A DNA stretch of 35,984 nt, from NCBI GenBank assembly GCA_014859105.1, contig JACUUX010000005.1, positions 65,759-101,742 of the forward strand, read 5' to 3'. This stretch comes from Nitrospirota bacterium (GTDB taxonomy: Bacteria > Nitrospirota > Thermodesulfovibrionia > Thermodesulfovibrionales > SM23-35). Made by a program: the position numbers and the translations under genes. Position 1 is the first letter of the stretch. Every line of letters begins with the position of its first letter. Of this stretch, positions 16,780-23,265 are shown piece by piece. The notes below the pieces were generated by a model. The model saw only the letters and a program-made list of their open reading frames with translations, was not told where the DNA came from and made no database searches.

Positions 16780-18706
16780 GACATTCTATGCAGTCCCCTT
16801 TTGCAAAGGGAACGTGTTTAATCTTTCTTAACATTCCCGGCTTTTCTGTGACATGCGGTTCATGGCAGTTCAGGCACTTTTTAATTTTTATCACCGGCCT
16901 CAGGTGAATTTTTGAAAGCCTTTCATCACCTTTATGGCATTTAACACACAATTCTGGATCCCTGGCATTCTGCAAATAATTTAATTCAGAAAAATGTGGC
17001 AGGTGACAGCTCAAACAGTCTCCACTTTCCATGGTGATATGTCCTTTTCTTGCAGTTGTGGTAACAATCCTCTCATGGCAGGAAAGGCAAAGCTCTTTGG
17101 GCCTGTTGAAAAGTAAATGTTTGATCTTAGTCCCGTGAGGACTATGGCACGTTGTGCATTTTCCTTCTTCCACAGGCAGATGCCTGTTGTTAACCGAATT
17201 TACACCAGACTCCATATCCCTGTGACATCCATAACAGAGTTTTGGCATCGATATTATGGTAATTGCAGGATATTCACTCGCGTGAGGGCTATGGCAGGTT
17301 CTGCACGACTTTTCCTTAAATGGCTTGTGGACAACAGCATCCTCAAGCTGGAGAAACATGTCGCCGTGGCAGCTCACACAGAGCTGATCCGGCGGATTGT
17401 TTAACAATTTCTTATAAAGGGAAGCATGAGGTTTATGGCAGGAAATACATTTTCTGTTGTTTACAGGATTATGAATATATGTTTTAAAGAATTCCTTTTT
17501 TTCTTTTCCGTGGCACGAATAGCATAGATCAGTAACCGGTATTTTCAGCATGGAAATATTGTTGCTGCCGTGAGAATCATGACAATTTTTACAATCTATC
17601 CCTGCAAATGGCATGTGTGTATATTTCTGTTTTAATTCTTCTTCAGTCTTTCCATGACATGTGAAGCAGATCTGTTTTTCTGGTGCCTTTAAGTAAAATC
17701 TGTCCTGAGAGGCATGCGGGTCATGGCATGCCGTACAGCCCCTGTCCTTTATCGGCATGTGCAATCTGCTCATTTTCAGCAGATCTTCCTTTTTCTTATG
17801 GCAGTTCAGACAGAGATAGTTCTTATCCATAAGTGTGACCTTAGCGTAATCTGTTGCATGCGGGCTATGGCAATTCTGGCACCTTCCTTCATCTGCCGGG
17901 CGGTGTCTATGTAACTTTTTGAATTCTTTCTCTTCTTTTTCGTGACATGTATAGCATAGTTTGCCATCAGTGGCAATGACATTAAGTGGTTCCGGGTCAT
18001 TTGCAGGCCTGTGGCACGAACTGCATTGACCGAGATCTAACGGTGCATGAACTGCCTCCCTCAGCAATTTCTCATTTGTTGAGCTGTGCGGAGTATGACA
18101 ACCTGAACATCTGCCATTCTGAACAGGATATCCCTTATGTGAATCTTTAAATCTCTTTTCTCCAAAGTTATGGCATGACTGACAGAGTTCTGTCTCAGGT
18201 TTTATAAGATTATCTCCGTTTTGAGACCCATGTGCTGAATGACATACATGACACCCGTCGCTTAATGGCTTGTGCTGTTTATGGCGTGTAAATAGAGCCT
18301 GATTATGGCATGTAAAGCATTGCTCATTCCCGATCTTTCTCTGAAGGAATTCATTATCAGAGGCATGAGGATTATGACAGGGGAGACATTTACCCTGTTT
18401 TAATGCGGTGTGAACATAAGTTGTTTTTTCGATATTTTCTGACATTTGAGCATGACAGAGAAAACACAATTTCCTTTCTTCTCTTTCCTTAAGCGACAAT
18501 ACAGCGATCTTACCGTGGCGCAAATGACAGGACTCGCAATCCTTTTTTGACATGGGTGAATGGACATATCTTTTCTGAAACTCATCTAATTTATCTTTAT
18601 GGCAGTCTAAACAGGGCTTTGCAACAAAACCCCTTCTTACTGATGTCTCAGGAGCACAGGTAAAAAGGAAGCTGAAAATGACAAGAATGAGAATGAGTTT
18701 TAACAA
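16772..18706 (-). CDS. Exported 26-haem c-type cytochrome, doubled CXXCH repeats
   Basis: 644 residues with 26 CXXCH motifs in about 13 tandem pairs (typical unit: LCxxCH, some 20 residues, H.P...G.C.xCH.PHAS). One haem per 25 residues suggests a long haem wire in the periplasm or across the envelope. Hydrophobic N-terminus LKLILILVIFSFLFTC; a lipoprotein cysteine there is possible but T before C is not a good lipobox. Start problem: the only canonical start is TTG 18706, which lies 24 bases from a perfect AGGAGGA. In-frame ATT codons at 18727 and 18721 lie nearer and would add a basic n-region (NIKVRN). The leader has its own promoter and a terminator-like hairpin. Geobacter omcS loci carry a comparably large cytochrome (from memory). 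Confidence 0.9.
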   Translation of the reverse strand: MLKLILILVIFSFLFTCAPETSVRRGFVAKPCLDCHKDKLDEFQKRYVHSPMSKKDCESCHLRHGKIAVLSLKEREERKLCFLCHAQMSENIEKTTYVHTALKQGKCLPCHNPHASDNEFLQRKIGNEQCFTCHNQALFTRHKQHKPLSDGCHVCHSAHGSQNGDNLIKPETELCQSCHNFGEKRFKDSHKGYPVQNGRCSGCHTPHSSTNEKLLREAVHAPLDLGQCSSCHRPANDPEPLNVIATDGKLCYTCHEKEEKEFKKLHRHRPADEGRCQNCHSPHATDYAKVTLMDKNYLCLNCHKKKEDLLKMSRLHMPIKDRGCTACHDPHASQDRFYLKAPEKQICFTCHGKTEEELKQKYTHMPFAGIDCKNCHDSHGSNNISMLKIPVTDLCYSCHGKEKKEFFKTYIHNPVNNRKCISCHKPHASLYKKLLNNPPDQLCVSCHGDMFLQLEDAVVHKPFKEKSCRTCHSPHASEYPAITIISMPKLCYGCHRDMESGVNSVNNRHLPVEEGKCTTCHSPHGTKIKHLLFNRPKELCLSCHERIVTTTARKGHITMESGDCLSCHLPHFSELNYLQNARDPELCVKCHKGDERLSKIHLRPVIKIKKCLNCHEPHVTEKPGMLRKIKHVPFAKGDCIECHE

Positions 18707-18730
18707 ATTTCGTACTTTAATGTTAATCTT

Positions 18731-18737
18731 TCCTCCT
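18731..18737 (-). promoter_or_regulatory. Shine-Dalgarno for the 26-haem gene pointing to a non-canonical start
   Basis: AGGAGGA on the minus strand. Distance to in-frame ATT 18727 is 3-4 bases, to ATT 18721 about 10, to TTG 18706 about 24. No ATG or GTG is in reach. Confidence 0.55.
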
Positions 18738-18780
18738 GATGATTACCGTAGCCGCAGGCTTTTGCCTGTGTTTATGAGTT

Positions 18781-18806
18781 AAAAACCACGCACCTGAAGG
18801 TTGCGG
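18781..18806 (-). terminator. Terminator-like hairpin in the 26-haem leader (possible attenuator)
   Basis: Minus strand: CCGCAACCT-TC-AGGTGCGTGG followed by TTTTT. It is a stem of about nine pairs with two bulges and a five-T run. It lies downstream of the promoter at 18839-18867 and upstream of the Shine-Dalgarno. A second hairpin, CAGGC-AAAA-GCCTG (18755-18768), follows it. It could also end transcripts of the PpiC gene. Confidence 0.4.
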
Positions 18807-18838
18807 TTACACTCTTTTTATTAAAAATCCTCCCTTAA

Positions 18839-18867
18839 ATTATTACTTTAGCCTTAGCTTAAGTCAA
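18839..18867 (-). promoter_or_regulatory. Candidate sigma70-type promoter for the 26-haem cytochrome operon
   Basis: Minus strand TTGACT, 17-base spacer, AATAAT (five of six matches in each box), immediately after the stop of the PpiC gene, giving a leader of about 100 bases. Confidence 0.5.
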
Positions 18868-18875
18868 GTATAATT

Positions 18876-20348
18876 TTATCCCTGTAATTTTTCTTCAAGG
18901 GACTTAATTTCTTCGTTATAAATCTTTATCTCGGCCTCTTTCTTCAGCTCATTCACGTATTTTTCTAAAAGGCTATCCAATTTCTCATTAAAAAGGGCTC
19001 TTGAAACAGCATCTTTAACCTTATCAAATTCCTCAACCTCATCTTCTGTCCTTCCTGTCAGTTTTATAATCCTGTAAGAAGACTCAAGATCGATTACAGG
19101 GCTTATATCAGCAATCTTAAGGTCATCAATGCCTTCTCTGAACTGCAGGGGCAATTCTTTTTTTGTCACCCAACCAACGTCTCCACCCCTTGATGAAGCG
19201 GAATCAGAAGAGTATCTTTTTGCCAGCCACGAAAAATCTGCGCCGTCCCTGACGGAATTCAATATTTCCATAGCCTCATCCATTGTCTTTACAGTGATCT
19301 GCTGGATTCTATAAAGCCGGGGCTTCATAAAGTCTTTCTGATTGTTCAAATAATATTCATTAAGTGCCTCTTCTGTAATACTGATCTGTGGAATGATAAC
19401 TCTCTTTATAAAGGTATTCTTGAGAAGTTGATTCTCATATCGCCCTATCATTTTTTTGAAGTCAGGATCATTTTCGTAATGGCGGTTAACAGCTTCATGG
19501 TCTACCAATTTTCTCTCAATCCATGCATTGACAACATCTTCCTTCACATTAGCTTGTGAAGGTTTGAACATAGAAATGAAATCGATTGCTGTCAGAACCG
19601 AACCATTCACACTGGCCACTACCGTTTTATCGTTCGCCCATTTCCGTCTCTCTTCTTCAACGCCATTCGGGTCAATAGCCTCGAGGAGCTCCCTGTCAAT
19701 CTTTACATGGTATTTTTCACGAAGGTATTTCAGATACTCATCACTGCGGTCTTTTTCCTTCTGTTTCCTGATTTTCCTTTCGATTCTCCGTTTCACACGG
19801 TCAAATTCTTCAGTAGAAGCATAAATTTTCTTATAATGTTCTTTAATTTCTTCTTCTGTTACATCCACTTTTTTAACAATCTCTTCATCATGAAGCCTTA
19901 CAACAGATTCTCTGAGGATATAAGCCTGAACAGCCTGTTGAACCTCAGGATATTTATCCATGCCGGCATTGCGTGCCTCGTTGATAATCAATCTGTCATC
20001 TACCATTCTTTTTACATACCCTGATAAATCCAGCTTCCCTGCTGATGAAAGGTCTTCCCTCCGGTGGGATATTGTTAAGGCGTATTTAATGTCCCCTTCT
20101 GTAACAGGCTCACCATCAATAACTGCCAGAACCAACTCTTTCTCCCTTATCGAAGCACAACCACACAAAATAGTAAACAGTAGACAGTAGACAGTAAACA
20201 ACAAGAGACACGTCAGTCCGTTAAGGTGACAAGGCCCGTTTCGTCCTGACTGCTTCGTTATTCGGTTATGGTCATGATGCCCGTTTCGTCTATCGGCAAC
20301 GTCATTCGGCTTTCCTACGTAGCCGCTACACGTTACCGATACGGGCAT
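18876..20348 (-). CDS. PpiC-type peptidyl-prolyl isomerase, probable lipoprotein
   Basis: Exported foldase of the SurA/PrsA/parvulin type. After a lipobox-like LCGC (C64 in this reading) come helical chaperone regions that each begin with a VASVNG/LAVIDGEPVT-type start (about 72-160 and 242-340), and a rotamase domain (about 343-432: RIQQITVKT, GADFSWLAKRYSSDS, GGDVGWV). It probably assists folding of the barrel or cytochromes. The 5' end is unusual: residues 1-46 are encoded by a TTACCG-type element and the hydrophobic stretch (LLFTVYCLLFTIL) by a CTACTGT heptamer tract. ATG 20348 lies in the element; TTG 20204 would give a core with no basic residue. True start unresolved. Confidence 0.85.
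   Translation of the reverse strand: MPVSVTCSGYVGKPNDVADRRNGHHDHNRITKQSGRNGPCHLNGLTCLLLFTVYCLLFTILCGCASIREKELVLAVIDGEPVTEGDIKYALTISHRREDLSSAGKLDLSGYVKRMVDDRLIINEARNAGMDKYPEVQQAVQAYILRESVVRLHDEEIVKKVDVTEEEIKEHYKKIYASTEEFDRVKRRIERKIRKQKEKDRSDEYLKYLREKYHVKIDRELLEAIDPNGVEEERRKWANDKTVVASVNGSVLTAIDFISMFKPSQANVKEDVVNAWIERKLVDHEAVNRHYENDPDFKKMIGRYENQLLKNTFIKRVIIPQISITEEALNEYYLNNQKDFMKPRLYRIQQITVKTMDEAMEILNSVRDGADFSWLAKRYSSDSASSRGGDVGWVTKKELPLQFREGIDDLKIADISPVIDLESSYRIIKLTGRTEDEVEEFDKVKDAVSRALFNEKLDSLLEKYVNELKKEAEIKIYNEEIKSLEEKLQG
20167..20203 (-). repeat. CTACTGT/TTTACTG heptamer tract coding for a lipoprotein h-region
   Basis: Minus strand units TTTACTG, TCTACTG, TCTACTG, TTTACT, period seven, translated as the hydrophobic core of the PpiC-type protein's signal peptide. 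Confidence 0.75.
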
Positions 20349-20400
20349 CGTTGCCGTAGCCTTAACCGTATTTTGCTCTTTGCTCTTCGCTCTTTGCCGT
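20218..20400 (-). repeat. TTACCG-word element, copy B, with flanking GCTCTTT heptamers
   Basis: Two left units (GGCCCGTTTCG and ATGCCCGTTTCG) exactly 45 bases apart and one right unit (CGATACGGGCATCG), followed by GCTCTTT-type heptamers at 20376-20400. It is open on the minus strand in frame with the PpiC-type gene. Confidence 0.8.
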
Positions 20401-21471
20401 TTAGTGCCATTTTGCCTTGCTTATCTCCTTCACAAGTCTTTTAACCGATTTGAAAGCTACATTTTCAGCTGACCTTATTCTTCCCCAATCGAGAACGATG
20501 ATATCATCATCACCCTTAAAATGGTCGAAATCAGACCACAGAATTCTGTTTTTTCTTGCATCTATCAGTCTGGCACTGATATTCGTTTCAGGCGGTGAGA
20601 CACTTTCCAGTCCTTCTTTATAAATCTCTACGGTACCAACTATTATTCCATCAACTCCCGATAAATCATATATTGCTTCTGTATTTTTAAAATTTATTTC
20701 GCCTCTTTCCCTGACCCTTAAATCCACTATTAATCGCCTTACCTCGCCAAATTCTATAGGAATAAACTTTTTATTTTTAAACAGTTCTACAATAAACATG
20801 TTCGTAACCACCATTCCAATGTTTCTGATCTTTGTTTTGTTATAAAATGGCATCACTGCAATCCTGTACGTTGACTCTATTTCTTTGTCAGACGGCATAA
20901 TGCTGAAGGATTTGAGTAATCTGTCAAGAAGTCTATCAGCGAGTTTTTCAATGGCCTTTACCCTGCCGAGTCCCAGAATAGTTGTGAAATCCTCTCCTGT
21001 GGCAGCCGCATGATTGGCCCATATAATGGTGCCGTCTGAAGCGTTAATAAGTCTGGCTGTAAAACCAACTTCCGGGTCAGTTTTTTCGGAAAATGAATTC
21101 ACAGAACCGATCAGGATAGCACTCACCTGCAACTCCTCATGCATTTTTCTGGACATATCCCAGGAAATGTAACCCGTAGACCTTATTCTTTCTTTTAGTA
21201 AAAACCTGTTCAGGCTTTCTTCATCAAGCAATTTGAATCCTTCAGCTTCCAGCTTGCTTCTTAATGCAGGCATAACAAAAAGCAGGGCATTTTTATCTTC
21301 GCTGAAGTTTTCAAATGGCAAAATAGCGATTGTCTCTTTGGGATTTTGAGCATATCCTGAACTAATACCAAACAGCATAGAAAACAGAACGCATAGCATA
21401 AGACTTGGCATATAAATTTTTGACCTCTTTGCTCTTTGCCCTCTGCCTTTTGCTTTTACTAAGAAGTTCAT
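20401..21471 (-). CDS. Exported protein with two CsgG/LpoB-like domains
   Basis: 356 residues. After a signal peptide (cleavage probably GISSGYA|QNP) there are two tandem copies of a nucleoside-hydrolase-like CsgG/LpoB/TolB-N-type fold: TIAILPFENFSEDKNA...ILIGSVNSF...GTIIWANH (about 47-150) and IAVMPFYNKTK...DGIIVGTVEIYKEG...RILWSDF (about 203-320). It is a larger relative of the two lipoproteins upstream (21746, 22411) but has no lipobox. The n-region (KAKGRGQRAKRSK) is encoded by the reverse strand of a GCTCTTT heptamer tract. Start ATG 21471 chosen over GTG 21483; ATG 21411 also possible. Role unknown; CsgG relatives form outer-membrane export pores, LpoB relatives activate peptidoglycan synthases. 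Confidence 0.7.
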   Translation of the reverse strand: MNFLVKAKGRGQRAKRSKIYMPSLMLCVLFSMLFGISSGYAQNPKETIAILPFENFSEDKNALLFVMPALRSKLEAEGFKLLDEESLNRFLLKERIRSTGYISWDMSRKMHEELQVSAILIGSVNSFSEKTDPEVGFTARLINASDGTIIWANHAAATGEDFTTILGLGRVKAIEKLADRLLDRLLKSFSIMPSDKEIESTYRIAVMPFYNKTKIRNIGMVVTNMFIVELFKNKKFIPIEFGEVRRLIVDLRVRERGEINFKNTEAIYDLSGVDGIIVGTVEIYKEGLESVSPPETNISARLIDARKNRILWSDFDHFKGDDDIIVLDWGRIRSAENVAFKSVKRLVKEISKAKWH

Positions 21472-21500
21472 AATTAAAACCACATCCTTAAGTCAATTTC

Positions 21501-21628
21501 TGTCATTCTGGCTCTTATCCCTGCTTGTCAGGGATAAGTCCAGAATCTTTCTTCAAACAACCCCCTGACCCCCTTTAATAAGGGGGAATCAGAAGGATTC
21601 CCGACACGCTTCGCTTGCGGGAATGACA
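21501..21628. repeat. Dispersed TGTCATTC...GAATGACA palindrome with two nested palindromes
   Basis: Outer arms TGTCATTCTG and GCGGGAATGACA. Nested inside are CTTATCCCTG-CTTGT-CAGGGATAAG (21514-21538, perfect 10-bp stem) and a G-rich palindrome CCCCCTTTAATAAGGGGG (21570-21586). It fills half of the 262-bp gap before the next gene; I see nothing coding there. Confidence 0.75.
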
Positions 21629-21745
21629 AAAACCCTTGTCCTCACAATGTCGGGGATCTGTCTAGTTTCCTACATAAAACCCAAGAGAATCTTTCGATCT
21701 TCATAACCCGATAAACTGTGTAAACTCAATGAACTCAATAAACTT

Positions 21746-22324
21746 TTAGTATTCATAAAGCGTATGTATCGCCGCCCTTACTACCTTTAACACAGCCTCA
21801 CTCATAGTATCTGCCCTTGCACCAAAATGTTTTGCCAGGAAACTCGCGCCACCGCGCGTTTTTGTGACTGACCATATAATACTGCCGGAGCCTGTATCAG
21901 CCATCATCAGGGTAATACTCACTTCCGGTGCAGATATATTGCCTTCCCTGATCTCACCATATTTATTGACAGCGCCCATAATAACTGCCTGAACATTAAG
22001 TGTTTTACCCACAGTCTTAATCTGCTCTGCATTCGGTGATTGACCCGATTTAATCTTCAGTGTCTCAAATGCTGTATTAACATCTCCGGGACACACAACA
22101 TCCACAAGTCCTGAAGCCAGAAGCTCGCTGATTACTACTTGCCTTACTGCCTCTCCGGCAAATTTTTCGTTTGTAAAGTTTTCCAGAGGCAGAACCGCTA
22201 CTCTTTTAAAGAAACTAAAATCTATATCCTGGTTTATATAAAATGAAGGAGACCCTCTTCCACCACAGGCGGAAATTAATAAGAAGATAACGCTTAATGT
22301 AAATAATTGCTTTAAATATCTCAT
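21746..22324 (-). CDS. CsgG/LpoB-like outer-membrane lipoprotein
   Basis: 192 residues. Lipoprotein signal with lipobox LISAC (C20). One CsgG/LpoB/GNA1162-like domain: RVAVLPLENFTNEKFAGEAVRQVV, VDVVCPGDV, QAVIMGAVNKYGE, PEVSITLMMADTGSGSIIWSV, GGASFLAKHFG. It is a clear paralogue of the next gene upstream (22411), with near-collinear motifs. ATG 22324 has GAGAGGTG seven bases upstream, while the longer reading starting in the TGAC repeat does not. The family position suggests an outer-membrane or periplasmic assembly factor; function not known. Confidence 0.75.
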   Translation of the reverse strand: MRYLKQLFTLSVIFLLISACGGRGSPSFYINQDIDFSFFKRVAVLPLENFTNEKFAGEAVRQVVISELLASGLVDVVCPGDVNTAFETLKIKSGQSPNAEQIKTVGKTLNVQAVIMGAVNKYGEIREGNISAPEVSITLMMADTGSGSIIWSVTKTRGGASFLAKHFGARADTMSEAVLKVVRAAIHTLYEY

Positions 22325-22337
22325 ATGTTGACACCTC

Positions 22338-22407
22338 TCATTAGTCATTGGTCAATAGTCATTTGTCATTATAGTGACCATTGACCAATGACTGATGACC
22401 AGTGACT
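22338..22407. repeat. Self-complementary heptamer tract
   Basis: CATTAGTCATTGGTCAATAG... then TGACCATTGACCAATGACTG..., two opposed arms of TGAC/GTCA heptamers separated by ATAG, able to form a long imperfect hairpin between the two lipoprotein genes. Confidence 0.7.
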
Positions 22408-22410
22408 TTT

Positions 22411-22971
22411 TTAAAACAATGTCCCGACAGCTTCTTTCACCACCTTTCTGGCTGTCTCACTTAATGAAGGCCCTTCTGAGCCAAAGTGCCTCATCCAGAA
22501 ATCAGGGCCACCTGAAGTATGTCTTATTGACCAGATAATATTTCCTGAATCTGTTTCAATCAGTCTTAAAATGACAGCAACTTCAGGATATGTAACTGAA
22601 ATACCTTTGCTTAAGCCAAAAGCTTCTACTGCGCCCATCATTAACGCATCAACACTTAGTGCGGTCCCTAAGCCCTGTATTTCAGTGTTCTTCATCGAAC
22701 CGATAGATTTTACTTTTAACTCCTGGAGTTGTCTTGTTACCTCGCCGGGCTCTATAATATCAATACCCTTTTCCAACAAATCGGTGATTACTATCCTCCT
22801 GATCTTTTCGCCGGCATATACATCAGATGTAAAATTTTCAAAAGGCAATACAGCTACTTTTTTTATATTTTTAATATCAGTCTCCGGCCTCACAAAGTGC
22901 TTCCGAGGCCCGCACCCATAAAAAACAAGAAGAAGGCATAGAAAAAAAAACATAATTACTAAGGAGTTCAT
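22411..22971 (-). CDS. CsgG/LpoB-like outer-membrane lipoprotein, paralogue
   Basis: 187 residues from ATG 22971 (NSLVIMFFFLCLLLVFYGCG, lipobox-like FYGC). Same domain as 21746: KVAVLPFENFTSDVYAGEKIRRIV, IIEPGEVTRQL, DALMMGAVEAFG, PEVAVILRLIETDSGNIIWSI, GGPDFWMRHFGSEGPSLSE. The two clearly arose by duplication. Upstream the frame stays open through a palindromic repeat and a piece of TTACCG element to 23139, but that part is not needed. No Shine-Dalgarno precedes ATG 22971. Its first codons (ATGAACTCCTTAGTA) nearly match those of 20401 (ATGAACTTCTTAGTA), suggesting the 5' ends too were copied. Confidence 0.75.
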   Translation of the reverse strand: MNSLVIMFFFLCLLLVFYGCGPRKHFVRPETDIKNIKKVAVLPFENFTSDVYAGEKIRRIVITDLLEKGIDIIEPGEVTRQLQELKVKSIGSMKNTEIQGLGTALSVDALMMGAVEAFGLSKGISVTYPEVAVILRLIETDSGNIIWSIRHTSGGPDFWMRHFGSEGPSLSETARKVVKEAVGTLF

Positions 22972-22989
22972 AAGCAAAATCACACAATT

Positions 22990-23050
22990 TGTCATTCCCG
23001 CTTGTCGGGAATCTTTCTTTAATAAGGATTGCGGACAAGCCGCAATGACA
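22990..23050. repeat. Dispersed TGTCATTCC...CAATGACA palindrome
   Basis: TGTCATTCCCGCTTGTCGGG on the left, GCGGACAAGCCGCAATGACA on the right; 61 bases, a compact copy of the family. Confidence 0.8.
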
Positions 23051-23091
23051 GGAAAGAAATGGGCATATGGCCTTACTTTTGGTCTTATTAG

Positions 23092-23155
23092 TAACGTTAA
23101 TTGGCTACGGTTAAGATGCCCGTTTCGTCTCACTGTCATATTGCTTGGCTCCTTA
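23092..23155 (-). repeat. TTACCG-word element, copy C (left part only)
   Basis: GGCTACGGTTAAGATGCCC then GTTTCGTC matches the left half of the other copies; the right half is missing. It lies beside a TGTCATT palindrome and a heptamer tract in the 294-bp gap upstream of the lipoprotein genes, which holds no other recognisable feature. Confidence 0.7.
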
Positions 23156-23160
23156 CCAAT

Positions 23161-23254
23161 TTGTCACTGGTCAATAAAATACGGTCATTAGTCAACAGTC
23201 ATCAGTCATTTTTAATGACCAGTGACAAATGACCATTGACTGATGACTAATGAC
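23161..23254. repeat. Self-complementary heptamer tract
   Basis: GTCATTAGTCAACAGTCATC and its approximate reverse complement GACTGATGACTAATGAC about 20-40 bases further; period-seven TGAC/GTCA words throughout. It lies directly after the barrel gene and could end its transcript. Confidence 0.7.
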
Positions 23255-23265
23255 TTATTATAAAT

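Noticed and set aside
22972-23139. N-terminal extension of the 22411 lipoprotein
   Set aside because: The extension is a translated palindrome and TTACCG fragment, and ATG 22971 already gives a complete lipoprotein signal.
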